From Photobacterium aphoticum (lineage in GTDB: Bacteria; Pseudomonadota; Gammaproteobacteria; Enterobacterales; Vibrionaceae), in assembly GCF_001029435.1 (NCBI RefSeq), contig NZ_LDOV01000020.1, positions 1 through 64,000 of the forward strand: a stretch of DNA of 64,000 nucleotides, in the 5' to 3' direction. Shown here one piece after another: positions 8,857 to 17,155 of this stretch. The first letter of the stretch is position 1; the number at the start of each line of letters is the position of its first letter. The position numbers were made by a program, and so were the translations under genes. Below the pieces are notes generated by a model that was not told where the DNA came from, did not search any database, and was given only the letters and a program-made list of their open reading frames with translations.

Positions 8857-10524
8857 ATGCTGGCACACATGACGATCTCTAACTTTGCCATTGTTAAAAA
8901 TCTTGAATTTGAACTAAAACCGGGTATGACCACCATCACGGGTGAAACCGGTGCAGGTAAATCTATTGCTATCGACGCACTCGGCCTTTGCCTGGGTGAT
9001 CGCGCTGAAGCCAGCATGGTACGTCCGAACGAAGACAAGGCGGAAATTTCAGCCGCGTTCTCGCTGCAAAACAACCAGGCCGCTCGCCGTTGGTTGGAAG
9101 ACAATGAACTGGTTGATGGTGACGAGTGTATTTTGCGCCGAGTGATCACCAAAGAAGGCCGTTCTCGCGGTTTCATCAATGGCAGCCCGGTACCGGCTTC
9201 CCAGCAAAAAGCGTTGGGCTCTTTGCTGATCAACATCCATGGCCAACACGCACACCAACAACTGATGCGTCCGGATCACCAGCAACAAATGCTGGATCAA
9301 TACGCCGGCCACCACCTGCTATTAGAAAAGACCCGCGACACTTACCAGCACTGGCGTCAGGCCAACAACGAACTCAAGCGACTGACCCAAAGCATCGAAG
9401 AAAACGAAGCACAAAAGCAGCTGATCCAATACCAAGTGAAAGAATTGGATGAGCTGGCGCTGGGTGAAGACGAATACGCCGAGATCGAAGAAGAGCACAA
9501 ACGCCTGTCGAACAGTGGTGAGTTGGCGGTATCAAGCCAAACAGCCCTGTCGATGCTGTATGACGGCGAAGAAGGCAACGCCCTGCAACTGCTACAGATG
9601 GCTTGTCAGCAAGTGTGTAACTTGGGCGAGTACGACAGCAGCCTGAGCGCGATCCCACAAATGCTGGACGAAGCCATTATTCAAGTACAAGAAGCCAGCC
9701 AGGAGCTGCGCGGCTACCTGGATAACCTTGATATGGATCCGCACCGTCTGATCTTCTTGGAAGAACGTTTGTCGAAAATCATGTCGCTATCACGTAAACA
9801 TTACGTGATGCCGGAAGAGCTGTACAACAAACACCATGAATTGCTCAAAGAGCTGGATAATCTTGATTGCAGCGATGAGCGTTTAGCGGAAATGGCTGAT
9901 AACGTTGAATTGCTGCGTCAGAAATTCCTCGCTAGCGCGGAAAAACTCAGCAAGAGCCGCCAGCGCTATGCCAAAGAATTGGATCAGAAAATCTCCGACA
10001 GCATGCACCAATTGAGCATGGAAAACGGCATTTTCAAAATCGACGTACAGTGCGATACCGAAGGCATGCTCAGCCCATTGGGTTGCGACACCATCACCTT
10101 CTTGGTATCCACCAACCCGGGCCAGCCATTGCAACCGCTAGGTAAAGTGGCTTCCGGTGGTGAGCTATCACGTATCTCGCTGGCCATTCAGGTGATCACC
10201 GCACAGAAAGTGGAAACCCCAAGCCTGATCTTCGATGAAGTCGACGTGGGTATCAGTGGCCCGACGGCAGCGATTGTCGGCAAAATGCTGCGCACCCTGG
10301 GCGAATCAACTCAGGTAATGTGTGTGACCCACTTACCGCAGGTGGCCGGTTGTGGCCATCAGCAAATGTTCGTGGCGAAGAAATCGAGCGACGGCCAGAC
10401 AGAAACCAACATGTTCCCGCTGAGCCAAGAAGCGCGCGTGAATGAGTTAGCGCGCCTGCTGGGCGGCAGTGAGATCACAGAGCGCACCTTAGCGAACGCA
10501 AAAGAACTGCTGTTTGCGGCATAA
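8857..10524 (+). CDS. recN: DNA repair protein RecN
   Basis: 555 residues, an SMC-like ATPase for double-strand break repair, induced by DNA damage. The N-terminus has Walker [16 protein letters not shown]; a long coiled-coil arm (about residues 150-370) has repeated E/K/L/Q heptads; the C-terminal half has the ABC signature [14 protein letters not shown] and Walker [15 protein letters not shown]. The start ([15 protein letters not shown]) aligns with E. coli RecN and is preceded by AGGTGA. Two LexA boxes lie immediately upstream. Confidence 0.98.
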   Translation: MLAHMTISNFAIVKNLEFELKPGMTTITGETGAGKSIAIDALGLCLGDRAEASMVRPNEDKAEISAAFSLQNNQAARRWLEDNELVDGDECILRRVITKEGRSRGFINGSPVPASQQKALGSLLINIHGQHAHQQLMRPDHQQQMLDQYAGHHLLLEKTRDTYQHWRQANNELKRLTQSIEENEAQKQLIQYQVKELDELALGEDEYAEIEEEHKRLSNSGELAVSSQTALSMLYDGEEGNALQLLQMACQQVCNLGEYDSSLSAIPQMLDEAIIQVQEASQELRGYLDNLDMDPHRLIFLEERLSKIMSLSRKHYVMPEELYNKHHELLKELDNLDCSDERLAEMADNVELLRQKFLASAEKLSKSRQRYAKELDQKISDSMHQLSMENGIFKIDVQCDTEGMLSPLGCDTITFLVSTNPGQPLQPLGKVASGGELSRISLAIQVITAQKVETPSLIFDEVDVGISGPTAAIVGKMLRTLGESTQVMCVTHLPQVAGCGHQQMFVAKKSSDGQTETNMFPLSQEARVNELARLLGGSEITERTLANAKELLFAA

Positions 10525-10665
10525 ATAGAATAAACTGAGAAGGTCATGCAACTAAATGGTTGTACAACAGTCTCAATTACAGTTTTTTTCTTTACTGCTT
10601 TTTTACTTCTGCCGAGGGGTTGTTTATCATCGGCAACAACAGAAAAGCGAATTTGCCGGGATGCT

Positions 10666-11022
10666 ATGAGTTGGAAGAACCTTGCTGCCTTAACATTGGC
10701 GGTCAGCCTGCTAGGTGGCTGTTCAGTCGTTGAACGACTGGTTTACCGAATTGATATTAATCAAGGGAACTACCTGGAACAATCGGATGTGGATACCTTG
10801 CGGTATGGCATGAACAAAGAGCAGGTCCAGTTCGTATTGGGCTCGCCAATGATTTCAGAGCCGGAATACCCAAACACCTGGTATTACGTCTACTACCACA
10901 AGCCTGGCCACGACAAGCCAGAGCAGAAAAATTTGATCCTGACGTTCAACGATCAAAACCGCTTGGTGAAGATGGAAGGCGATTACACGCCAAGCCCTCA
11001 GTTCATGAATGGCATGAACTAA
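10666..11022 (+). CDS. bamE: Outer membrane protein assembly factor BamE (SmpA)
   Basis: About 118 residues if started at the ATG at 10666. That start gives a lipoprotein signal peptide with lipobox LLGGC (Cys 19), which a longer frame from 10546 would bury. The mature part carries the SmpA/OmlA fold blocks [30 protein letters not shown] and NTWYYVYY, all conserved in BamE. It is an outer-membrane lipoprotein of the BAM complex. The position after recN matches other gammaproteobacteria. The 140 bases after recN contain no clear terminator. Confidence 0.95.
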   Translation: MSWKNLAALTLAVSLLGGCSVVERLVYRIDINQGNYLEQSDVDTLRYGMNKEQVQFVLGSPMISEPEYPNTWYYVYYHKPGHDKPEQKNLILTFNDQNRLVKMEGDYTPSPQFMNGMN

Positions 11023-11066
11023 ACACTTTCGCTAAACGCCTTAACCAAGCACCAGCACACAGACAC

Positions 11067-11095
11067 AAAAAAGCTCGCCATATGCGAGCTTTTTT
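11067..11095. terminator. Bidirectional terminator between bamE and rnfH
   Basis: AAAAAAGCTCGC, loop CATAT, GCGAGCTTTTTT: 12-bp perfect stem with runs on both sides, serving convergent bamE and rnfH-ratA. Confidence 0.92.
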
Positions 11096-11166
11096 ATTGC
11101 CGATAATTTAATGCTATACCCTATTGAATAGCGCATAGTCTTAAGCATTCGCCTGACTTAGCGTTC

Positions 11167-11472
11167 TCAGTTGGCGTCTTGTTTCGCCTGCTCTGCACGC
11201 TTACGACGGATCTCTTTCGGATCGGCCAGTAACGGACGGTAGATCTCGATGCGATCCCCATCATGCACGGTGGCATCCAACTTCACGTTACGGCTGTACA
11301 CACCCACCTTATTGACCTTCAGATCAATCTCAGGATACAGCGCCAGCACGCCCGATTGTTCGATGATCTGCTGTACCTGCATATCCGGCGTTACCGCCAG
11401 CTTGATCACCTTCTGCACCGTCGGCAGTGCGTACACCACCTCAACGTGGATCAACTTCTCATCAGAATGCAT
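11167..11472 (-). CDS. rnfH: RnfH family protein (UPF0125)
   Basis: About 101 residues, ubiquitin-like beta-grasp family. It begins MHSDEKLIHVEVVYALPTVQ and shows the family blocks VQQIIEQSGVLALYPEIDL, NKVGVYSRNVKLD, DGDRIEIYRPLLADPKEIRRKRAE. The function is not established; the genomic partner ratA is constant. The ATG at 11472 lies within the ratA end (11-base overlap), so the pair is translationally coupled. Confidence 0.93.
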   Translation of the reverse strand: MHSDEKLIHVEVVYALPTVQKVIKLAVTPDMQVQQIIEQSGVLALYPEIDLKVNKVGVYSRNVKLDATVHDGDRIEIYRPLLADPKEIRRKRAEQAKQDAN

Positions 11473-11896
11473 AAATTTCTCTCGCACGCACAGTGAACGC
11501 CTGCACCATATTATTGGTCAGCTCACGGAACACTTTGCCGAACGCCGCTTCAACCAGCGCATTTTTGAACTCAAAATCCAGCTTAAGCTCTACCTTACAC
11601 GCATCTGCATCCAGCTCGATGAAATGCCAGCCACCCACCAAACGCTGGAACGGGCCATCCACCAACTGCATGTCAATTTTACAGCCTTCGACCAAGGCAT
11701 TGCGTGTCACGAACGTTTTTTTGATCCCCGCTTTGGATACATCCACCGAGGCCATCATGTGCATTGCAGAGCTTTCAATGATCTTACTGCCAGAGCAACC
11801 CGGTAAAAAAGCCGGATACGACTCAACATCATTCACAAGTTCAAACATTTGCTTGGCACTGAAAGGAACCAGTGCAGAGCGACAAATCTGAGGCAT
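11462..11896 (-). CDS. ratA: RatA, START-domain COQ10-like protein
   Basis: 144 residues. A Bet v 1/START-like lipid-binding fold shown by MPQICRSALVPFSAKQMFELVNDVESYPAFLPGC at the N-terminus and LKLDFEFKNALVEAAFGKVF near the C-terminus (both are the COQ10-binding family blocks, quoted in part). In E. coli RatA was reported as a toxin blocking 70S assembly, while family relatives aid ubiquinone function; which applies here is open. The start at 11896 has AAAGGAG upstream. Opposite orientation to smpB, as in E. coli. Confidence 0.93.
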   Translation of the reverse strand: MPQICRSALVPFSAKQMFELVNDVESYPAFLPGCSGSKIIESSAMHMMASVDVSKAGIKKTFVTRNALVEGCKIDMQLVDGPFQRLVGGWHFIELDADACKVELKLDFEFKNALVEAAFGKVFRELTNNMVQAFTVRAREIYAF

Positions 11897-12099
11897 AGCT
11901 TCTCCTTTACCGTAGAACACGTCGCTTCTCACACCCAGATGGACATTCCACCGCAAAGCCTAGGAGAAGGACTGGCTCAATGATACCATTACTCCGCTAA
12001 CAGCCAAAATACGCGTGTGAAGGCAATGCAACATTCCCTGCTCTTCACACTTTCGACCAGCCCGCTTATGAGGCTGGGACTGCAACAAAAAGAGAAGTT

Positions 12100-12582
12100 A
12101 TGGCCAAGAAACCAAGCAAAAAGCCAAGTAGCAATACCATTGCGAAAAACAAAACCGCCCGCTTTGAATTTGCCATTCATGACGAATACGAAGCCGGCAT
12201 GTCACTACAGGGTTGGGAAGTAAAAGCCATCCGTGACGGCAAAGTGAACATGACCGAAAGCTACGTGTTCCTGCGTAACGGTGAAGCCTTCATTTCAGGT
12301 TTGACAATCACCCCGCTGAACGCCGCCTGTACCCACGTGGTTGCCGACCCTACCCGTACCCGTAAACTGCTGCTGAACCGCCGTGAAATCGACAAGTTGG
12401 CCGGCGCGGTTAACCGTGACGGTGAAACCATTGTTGCGCTGAGCATGTACTGGAAAGCCTCGTTCGTGAAGCTGAAAATCGGTACCGCACGCGGTAAGAA
12501 ACTGCACGACAAACGCGCAGACACCAAAGCCCGTGACTGGCAGCGTGATAAAGCGCGCATCATGAAGAGCAGCAACCGCTAA
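12100..12582 (+). CDS. smpB: SsrA-binding protein SmpB
   Basis: 160 residues. The OB-fold core blocks [40 protein letters not shown] and [16 protein letters not shown] are diagnostic, and the basic C-terminal tail ([19 protein letters not shown], partly) mimics the anticodon arm. It delivers tmRNA to stalled ribosomes. Its partner RNA gene ssrA lies 108 bases downstream on the same strand. AGAAG precedes the start. Confidence 0.98.
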   Translation: MAKKPSKKPSSNTIAKNKTARFEFAIHDEYEAGMSLQGWEVKAIRDGKVNMTESYVFLRNGEAFISGLTITPLNAACTHVVADPTRTRKLLLNRREIDKLAGAVNRDGETIVALSMYWKASFVKLKIGTARGKKLHDKRADTKARDWQRDKARIMKSSNR

Positions 12583-12689
12583 TCGACCTAGCAATATGGG
12601 CTAAGTGGTTGTTTATCACCCACTCAGACCGGATAACACGGGCAGGCTATTGACCCTGCCCTATTTTCTGCTAACATCGATCGAACTCT

Positions 12690-13058
12690 GGGGCTGATTT
12701 AGGATTCGACAGGATCACGAAGGCTTGTGGAGCATGCCGAGGTGCGGTTGGCCTCGTAAAAAAGCCGCAAAAAATAGTCGCAAACGACGAAAACTACGCA
12801 CTAGCAGCTTAATACTCTGCTGAGAGCGCCTCTGCCCTAGCTTCCGCTTGTAAGACGGGGAACAACAGAGGTTCAAACCCAAACAAGATAGCGAGGGAAT
12901 CTTTGGCTAGAGAGATGAACCGCGAAATAGAATTCTGGTATGTATTTGCATAGCGTGTCAGTTCGCAGTGTCGATACGAGAATAAAGACTGACTAAGCAT
13001 GTAGCGCCATCTGTTAGACTGGTTTTGGACGCGGGTTCAAATCCCGCCAGCTCCACCA
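12690..13058 (+). ncRNA. ssrA: tmRNA (ssrA)
   Basis: About 369 bases. The 5' end GGGGCTGATTTAGGATTCGA pairs with the 3' end to form the tRNA-like acceptor stem, which ends in GGTTCAAATCCCGCC and CCA at 13056-13058. The resume codon GCA at 12780 opens the tag frame 12780-12812, encoding ANDENYALAA and a TAA stop, the proteolysis tag of enteric bacteria. Works with SmpB to rescue stalled ribosomes. The 3' end is a classic island integration site and here borders accessory DNA. Confidence 0.98.
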
Positions 13059-13072
13059 AATTCGTATACGAA

Positions 13073-13088
13073 GACATCTTCGGATGTC
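13073..13088 (+). other. UUCG hairpin after ssrA
   Basis: GACATC, TTCG, GATGTC: a small stable tetraloop hairpin 15 bases after the ssrA CCA end. Probably a 3'-processing barrier or part of the terminator region. Confidence 0.5.
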
Positions 13089-13090
13089 CA

Positions 13091-13127
13091 GAACGCCCCC
13101 TAAGCTAATTGCTTAGGGGGCGTTCTT
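13091..13127 (+). terminator. Strong hairpin, probable ssrA terminator
   Basis: GAACGCCCCCTAAGC, loop TAATT, and the exact 15-base complement, followed only by TT. The stem is very strong though the T-run is poor. It marks the last conserved element before the accessory island. Confidence 0.65.
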
Positions 13128-13221
13128 GTATTCATATCCTTTACAAGTGTTACCTCCCTCTTTTGAGAGATAGCTCGAGTCCATGTCCAATAGTATTCGT
13201 AAAGAGCTAACGAACATTGCA

Positions 13222-13239
13222 TATCCCCTATAAGGGATA
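13222..13239 (+). promoter_or_regulatory. HipB-type operator O1
   Basis: TATCC-N8-GGATA, exactly the HipB operator consensus known from E. coli. It fills the spacer of a possible hipB promoter (TTGCAT at 13217 and TAGGAT at 13240). Confidence 0.85.
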
Positions 13240-13249
13240 TAGGATTAAA

Positions 13250-13267
13250 TATCCCCTACAAGGGATA
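13250..13267 (+). promoter_or_regulatory. HipB-type operator O2
   Basis: TATCC-N8-GGATA, exact consensus, starting 28 bases after O1. The N8 (CCTACAAG) differs from O1 by one base. Confidence 0.85.
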
Positions 13268-13277
13268 CGAGTTTGAA

Positions 13278-13295
13278 TATACCCTATAAGGGATA
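13278..13295 (+). promoter_or_regulatory. HipB-type operator O3
   Basis: TATAC-N8-GGATA, one mismatch from consensus, again 28 bases after the previous operator and 15 bases before the hipB start. Probably the weakest site. Confidence 0.75.
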
Positions 13296-13309
13296 GCTTA
13301 TTTCATATT

Positions 13310-13570
13310 ATGGATGCGCCTACTATGATTTACAGTCCTCGCCAGCTCGCTAATCATCTAAAACTAATCCGAACAAAACATCAGCTGACCCAAGCAGAGC
13401 TTGCCCAACGTGTGGGCCTAAAGCAGGCCACCCTCTCCAATTTTGAAAATAATCCAGACACCACCCAACTCAAAACCTTATTCAAGATCATTCAAGCATT
13501 GGGTGTCAAAATAGAAATTCACGATCAAATCCCCCCAATGCAGCAACAAGATAATGAAGAGGTGTGGTAA
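13310..13570 (+). CDS. hipB: HipB antitoxin, XRE-family repressor
   Basis: 86 residues. A Xre helix-turn-helix (LTQAELAQRVGLKQATLSNFENNP, shown as the core) closely resembles E. coli HipB, including IYSPRQLAN before it and the FENNPDTT segment. It neutralises HipA and represses the operon through TATCC-N8-GGATA sites, three of which lie upstream. The start at 13310 gives the same distance to the SPxQL motif as in E. coli; a second ATG at 13325 is possible and no strong Shine-Dalgarno decides. The C-terminal end (NEEVW) resembles the Trp-ended HipB tail. It overlaps hipA as TAATG. Confidence 0.95.
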   Translation: MDAPTMIYSPRQLANHLKLIRTKHQLTQAELAQRVGLKQATLSNFENNPDTTQLKTLFKIIQALGVKIEIHDQIPPMQQQDNEEVW

Positions 13571-14883
13571 TGGATGCGTTAAACGCTTACATGAATGGTG
13601 AACGGGTCGGTGAGTTCATCAAATTAACGAATGGCGCCCACGAATTTCAATATGATACCCATTGGATTGAAAGTCCTAAAGGTAGACCTTTATCGCTCTC
13701 TTTGCCTCTCCAGTATCAAAAACACACCTCAAGTCATGTTATTAACTACTTTGATAACCTACTACCGGATCTGACTGAAATCCGCGATCGCATTGTAGCC
13801 AGATATCAAGCCGATTCTCGGCAAACTTTCGATTTATTAAAACAAGTCGGTAAAGATAGTGTGGGTGCTATTGCTTTATATAGCACGAATGAAAAACCTA
13901 ACATCAAGCAACTTAACTACGAAGTACTCAGTGCAGATCGCTTAGTCAAAGTTCTGAGCGCTTACCAGACCAAGATCCCACTTGGTATGCTCAATGATGA
14001 AGATGATTTTCGTATCTCTATTGCCGGTGCGCAAGAAAAGACGGCTCTGCTAAAAATGGGGGATAAGTGGTGTATACCGAAAGGCTCAACGCCCACCACA
14101 CATATTATCAAGCTGCCTATTGGTGAGATAAAGCAACCCAATGCAACCCTTGATATGACCGACAGTGTCGAAAATGAATATCTCTGCCTTTTACTCGCAA
14201 AGGCTCTTGGATTCAATGTGCCCCATGCAGAAATCATAAAATGCGACCATATCAAAGCCCTTGCCGTTGAGCGCTTCGACCGTCGATGGTCGACTGATGG
14301 TTCTTGGCTATTACGTCTCCCTCAAGAGGATATGTGCCAAGCATTCGGTAAGCCTTCTGCCATCAAATATGAAACCGATGGTGGTGTCGGCATTAAAGAC
14401 ATTATGAAATTACTGCTAGGATCCAGTAACGCATTGGCCGATCGAGAAATGTTTATGCGCTTCCAAGTCTTTCAATGGATTATTGGTGCAACTGATGGGC
14501 ATGCCAAAAATTTCTCTATTTTCCTTGGCGTTGGCGGCAGTTATCAACTTACCCCATTTTATGACATTCTATCTGCTTACCCCCTCTTAGGAGGAAAAGG
14601 CTTACATCTTCGTTCTCTGAAATTGGCTATGGGGCTCAAAGCGAGCAAAGGGAAAAAGTATCCGTTAGACGGTATTTTTGCCCGACACTTCATTGCTACG
14701 GCAAAAGACGTGGGCTTCAGTATCCACCAAATGAATACCATCATCGATGAATTCGTTGCTCAACTTCCAGGCGCAATAGAACGTGTTAATCGCATACTAC
14801 CGGAAGACTTTCCAGAGCATATCTCTCAGTCCATTTTTGAAAATTCATTGAAAATGGCCCATAGACTGACGCTGGGGCGATGA
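13570..14883 (+). CDS. hipA: HipA serine/threonine kinase toxin
   Basis: 437 residues, full length. HipA phosphorylates glutamyl-tRNA synthetase and triggers growth arrest and persistence. With the ATG at 13570 the key residues fall at the same numbers as in E. coli: Ser150 (FRISIAGAQEKT, inactivating autophosphorylation site), Asp309 (ATDGHAKN, catalytic) and Asp332 (PFYDI, metal binding). Gly22 and Asp291, changed in the E. coli hipA7 high-persistence allele, are wild type here. No frameshift is seen, so the toxin should be active. Translationally coupled to hipB. It is the first gene pair of the post-ssrA island. Confidence 0.97.
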   Translation: MDALNAYMNGERVGEFIKLTNGAHEFQYDTHWIESPKGRPLSLSLPLQYQKHTSSHVINYFDNLLPDLTEIRDRIVARYQADSRQTFDLLKQVGKDSVGAIALYSTNEKPNIKQLNYEVLSADRLVKVLSAYQTKIPLGMLNDEDDFRISIAGAQEKTALLKMGDKWCIPKGSTPTTHIIKLPIGEIKQPNATLDMTDSVENEYLCLLLAKALGFNVPHAEIIKCDHIKALAVERFDRRWSTDGSWLLRLPQEDMCQAFGKPSAIKYETDGGVGIKDIMKLLLGSSNALADREMFMRFQVFQWIIGATDGHAKNFSIFLGVGGSYQLTPFYDILSAYPLLGGKGLHLRSLKLAMGLKASKGKKYPLDGIFARHFIATAKDVGFSIHQMNTIIDEFVAQLPGAIERVNRILPEDFPEHISQSIFENSLKMAHRLTLGR

Positions 14884-15149
14884 TCGTAAAAAAACTGGGG
14901 TGGCCTAAAAGAAATGAATGTAGGTAAAGCACCATGAACAAGTTCATTCGGCCACTGAATAGCGCGATAAGATACTTCACGAGAGCCACTCCGATGACCC
15001 AAAACAAGTTAAGTACCGTAAGTTAAAAGCTGAAGCGGACAGCTTCCACCCCGTACTGATAGTAGAGTGTTAGCAACGGACTGAATAAACCATCGGTCTA
15101 ACTAATCTAGAGCCTGATCTGCCTTTATCTCGATGAGACTATTCTTTGC
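14884..15149. other. Intergenic gap in the island
   Basis: Nearly 300 bases between convergent hipA and the leftward partner gene. I see no ORF with a ribosome site, no clear terminator and no long repeat. A short stretch near 15047 (CAGCTTCCACC) weakly recalls the ssrA 3' end but is not convincing as an attachment site. Confidence 0.5.
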
Positions 15150-15176
15150 AACCACCATTATGCGCGAACACCACTT

Positions 15177-17150
15177 TTACTCTTTTGTATACTTCTTGCG
15201 GTCTCTGCATTCAGACAAATACTTGAACGGGAAAGGCCTCACTGTGGCTAGCTTGTTACGAACAAAGTAGCTTTGGGTTAACTCCAAACAGCGTTGCTTT
15301 AAGTCTTCAGGCCCTTCAAGGTATCTCAGGTGGTTGAAGTGTCCCCGATGAAACTTAAAGCCCCCCTTTTCACTACCAACAAAATAGACGGAGTGTTCAG
15401 CATCGTAGAAGTGCCCAGTTAAGGCTTCAAGGTATTCGTTATTCTCACCTTTCAATGAGTAATTGAGCATCACACCAGTTTCTTCAAAATAACCGTCAAC
15501 GAGTGCTTGCTCTGCTGTGGAGCGATAGCCAATTTTAGCAGTTTTGAGGTCTTCTTTGTAAAATTCGTTCTGCAAAGGATGTTGCTCCAACATGGATATC
15601 AGTTTACCGCTAATTGGATCGTGTAAATAAGCCGAATCAGAGAGAAACTGATCGATAAAATCACGACTTATACCGTGTTGGTTACTGCTCTTTAGATGAT
15701 CAAGCACTTCAAAGAGGTTAGCTGCATCTGGAATGGCAGCAATTTCCTCATGAACAATGGTACAGATTTGAGGAGGGTGCTGCGCCATGTCAATCACATA
15801 ATTCAGCGTTTCAAAATAACGCTGCTTTTCAGGCAGTTCGATATCGAGTTCATCAAAGTAAAACTCATCTTGCTCCTCATACAGAAAGGTCCCATTGTCA
15901 CATTTCAAAATATGAAAAATCGGCTCCTGGTCGCGATACTTAGGCTCTTCTCTCTCGACAAACCAATAGCTCCCCTGCAACTCTTGAATGAGAAACTGCC
16001 GCTTCAAGCACTCTTGTTTGATCGCCATTTCTTTTACTACAGCATCAATAATCGGGCTCAGCTCATTCCCTTTCGCTTTTGGGCGTACAGAGGTAATCGT
16101 CGAGTTGTAGATACTTTGTGTCACTCTATCTGAGGAATAGAAGCCTGACTTGGGATCAGGTAGCCCTGCCTTTTCATAATCTTCGGCACTGTCTAAAACC
16201 ACAAGTAACGGCTTTCTTGCATCGATATCTACAGCTTCAACAAATTCAACCTGCACTGGCCATTGGTGGGATTTCAACTTCTCAAAGCCATCGTCTTTTA
16301 ACGACGCATTCGCTACCTGTAAGCCACCAGCATCATCGATAACTTGATAGATACGCTGATACACCTTTTCAACATCGCGCTTTTTGTAATGCTCACGCCA
16401 ACTGGCCTCAATAGGCTTTAATTGCAACGATAAGCAACCAGAGAAATGTTTATTCATCAGCTCAACGAACTGGTAAATGGCACCGGTTTTCGTCTTTTGA
16501 AGCGATATAGGTTCTTGACCGGATATATCAATGGCATTGGTCGTGAACTTTTTCTTCCCTGGACTATGCACAATGAGCTTGCCCTTAGGGTTACGTCTCA
16601 ATAGCCCGCTTTCCATGTCGAACTCAAATTTAGCTTGTTTCTCAATGTAGCCTGCTGGCTTGTAAGCCGTTTCTATTGGCGAAAATGTTGTTCCATCCAT
16701 GGAGATGAATAAAGAGTTAAAGCGGACGCTCTCCTTAAGATCAAACTTTAAGCATTTGTACACAGTATGCTCAAAGAACTTATCTGACTCGACAAAAAGA
16801 AACGTATCCCCAAGCCCTGAAAAAAACGTACTTGGCGCCACTTTGCCGAGTGCACGCACAAAAAGGCGCCCCAATAACAGCAGGTCACAATCTTCAAACT
16901 TCACGCGCTCAAAAGCGATATATGCTGATTCAGGCTTGGCTTTATCCTGTTTGTCACGCAATACCCAATAGTAGCCTGAATGTCGAATAAGCGCCTTAGG
17001 TGTCGACGATCGTTCTACTAAACTCAGTTGCTTCGCGTAATCAACCTTCCCCATGCTTTTATCCAATGATGCTTTGTAAATCACGTACTTTTGGCTTAAC
17101 GCTTCAAAATCAAATGTTAGGTCTATGAGGGTAGTTAAACTTCGGCTCAT
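15177..17150 (-). CDS. Unrecognised 657-residue partner of the helicase-nuclease
   Basis: I do not recognise a family. About 657 residues, soluble, no signal peptide or membrane segment, no Walker motif. I chose the ATG at 17150, six bases after the helicase stop and nine after GGAG; a GTG at 17159 overlapping that stop (GTGA) is the alternative. Either way the gene is tightly coupled to the helicase. Visible features are a hydrophobic strand PLLVVLDSAEDYEK near residue 315, TQSI about 20 residues later, a segment LQGSYWFVE near 420 and a C-terminal block ending RPFPFKYLSEC near 640. The order of these faintly recalls MID-PIWI proteins of the Argonaute superfamily (a strand before a Tyr, a following TQ, and a Pro-rich C-terminal helix), but no catalytic tetrad can be assigned. 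Coding is AT-richer than in the flanking core genes. Defence function is inferred from context only. Confidence 0.8.
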   Translation of the reverse strand: MSRSLTTLIDLTFDFEALSQKYVIYKASLDKSMGKVDYAKQLSLVERSSTPKALIRHSGYYWVLRDKQDKAKPESAYIAFERVKFEDCDLLLLGRLFVRALGKVAPSTFFSGLGDTFLFVESDKFFEHTVYKCLKFDLKESVRFNSLFISMDGTTFSPIETAYKPAGYIEKQAKFEFDMESGLLRRNPKGKLIVHSPGKKKFTTNAIDISGQEPISLQKTKTGAIYQFVELMNKHFSGCLSLQLKPIEASWREHYKKRDVEKVYQRIYQVIDDAGGLQVANASLKDDGFEKLKSHQWPVQVEFVEAVDIDARKPLLVVLDSAEDYEKAGLPDPKSGFYSSDRVTQSIYNSTITSVRPKAKGNELSPIIDAVVKEMAIKQECLKRQFLIQELQGSYWFVEREEPKYRDQEPIFHILKCDNGTFLYEEQDEFYFDELDIELPEKQRYFETLNYVIDMAQHPPQICTIVHEEIAAIPDAANLFEVLDHLKSSNQHGISRDFIDQFLSDSAYLHDPISGKLISMLEQHPLQNEFYKEDLKTAKIGYRSTAEQALVDGYFEETGVMLNYSLKGENNEYLEALTGHFYDAEHSVYFVGSEKGGFKFHRGHFNHLRYLEGPEDLKQRCLELTQSYFVRNKLATVRPFPFKYLSECRDRKKYTKE

Positions 17151-17155
17151 CTGCT

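Noticed and set aside
13222-13295. Three 18-base repeats looking like a tiny CRISPR array
   Set aside because: They are palindromic operators of the HipB type, spaced by only 10 bases, with no cas genes.
15041-15060. Possible attachment-site remnant similar to the ssrA 3' end
   Set aside because: Only about 10 of 15 bases match with a gap; not better than chance for an att core.
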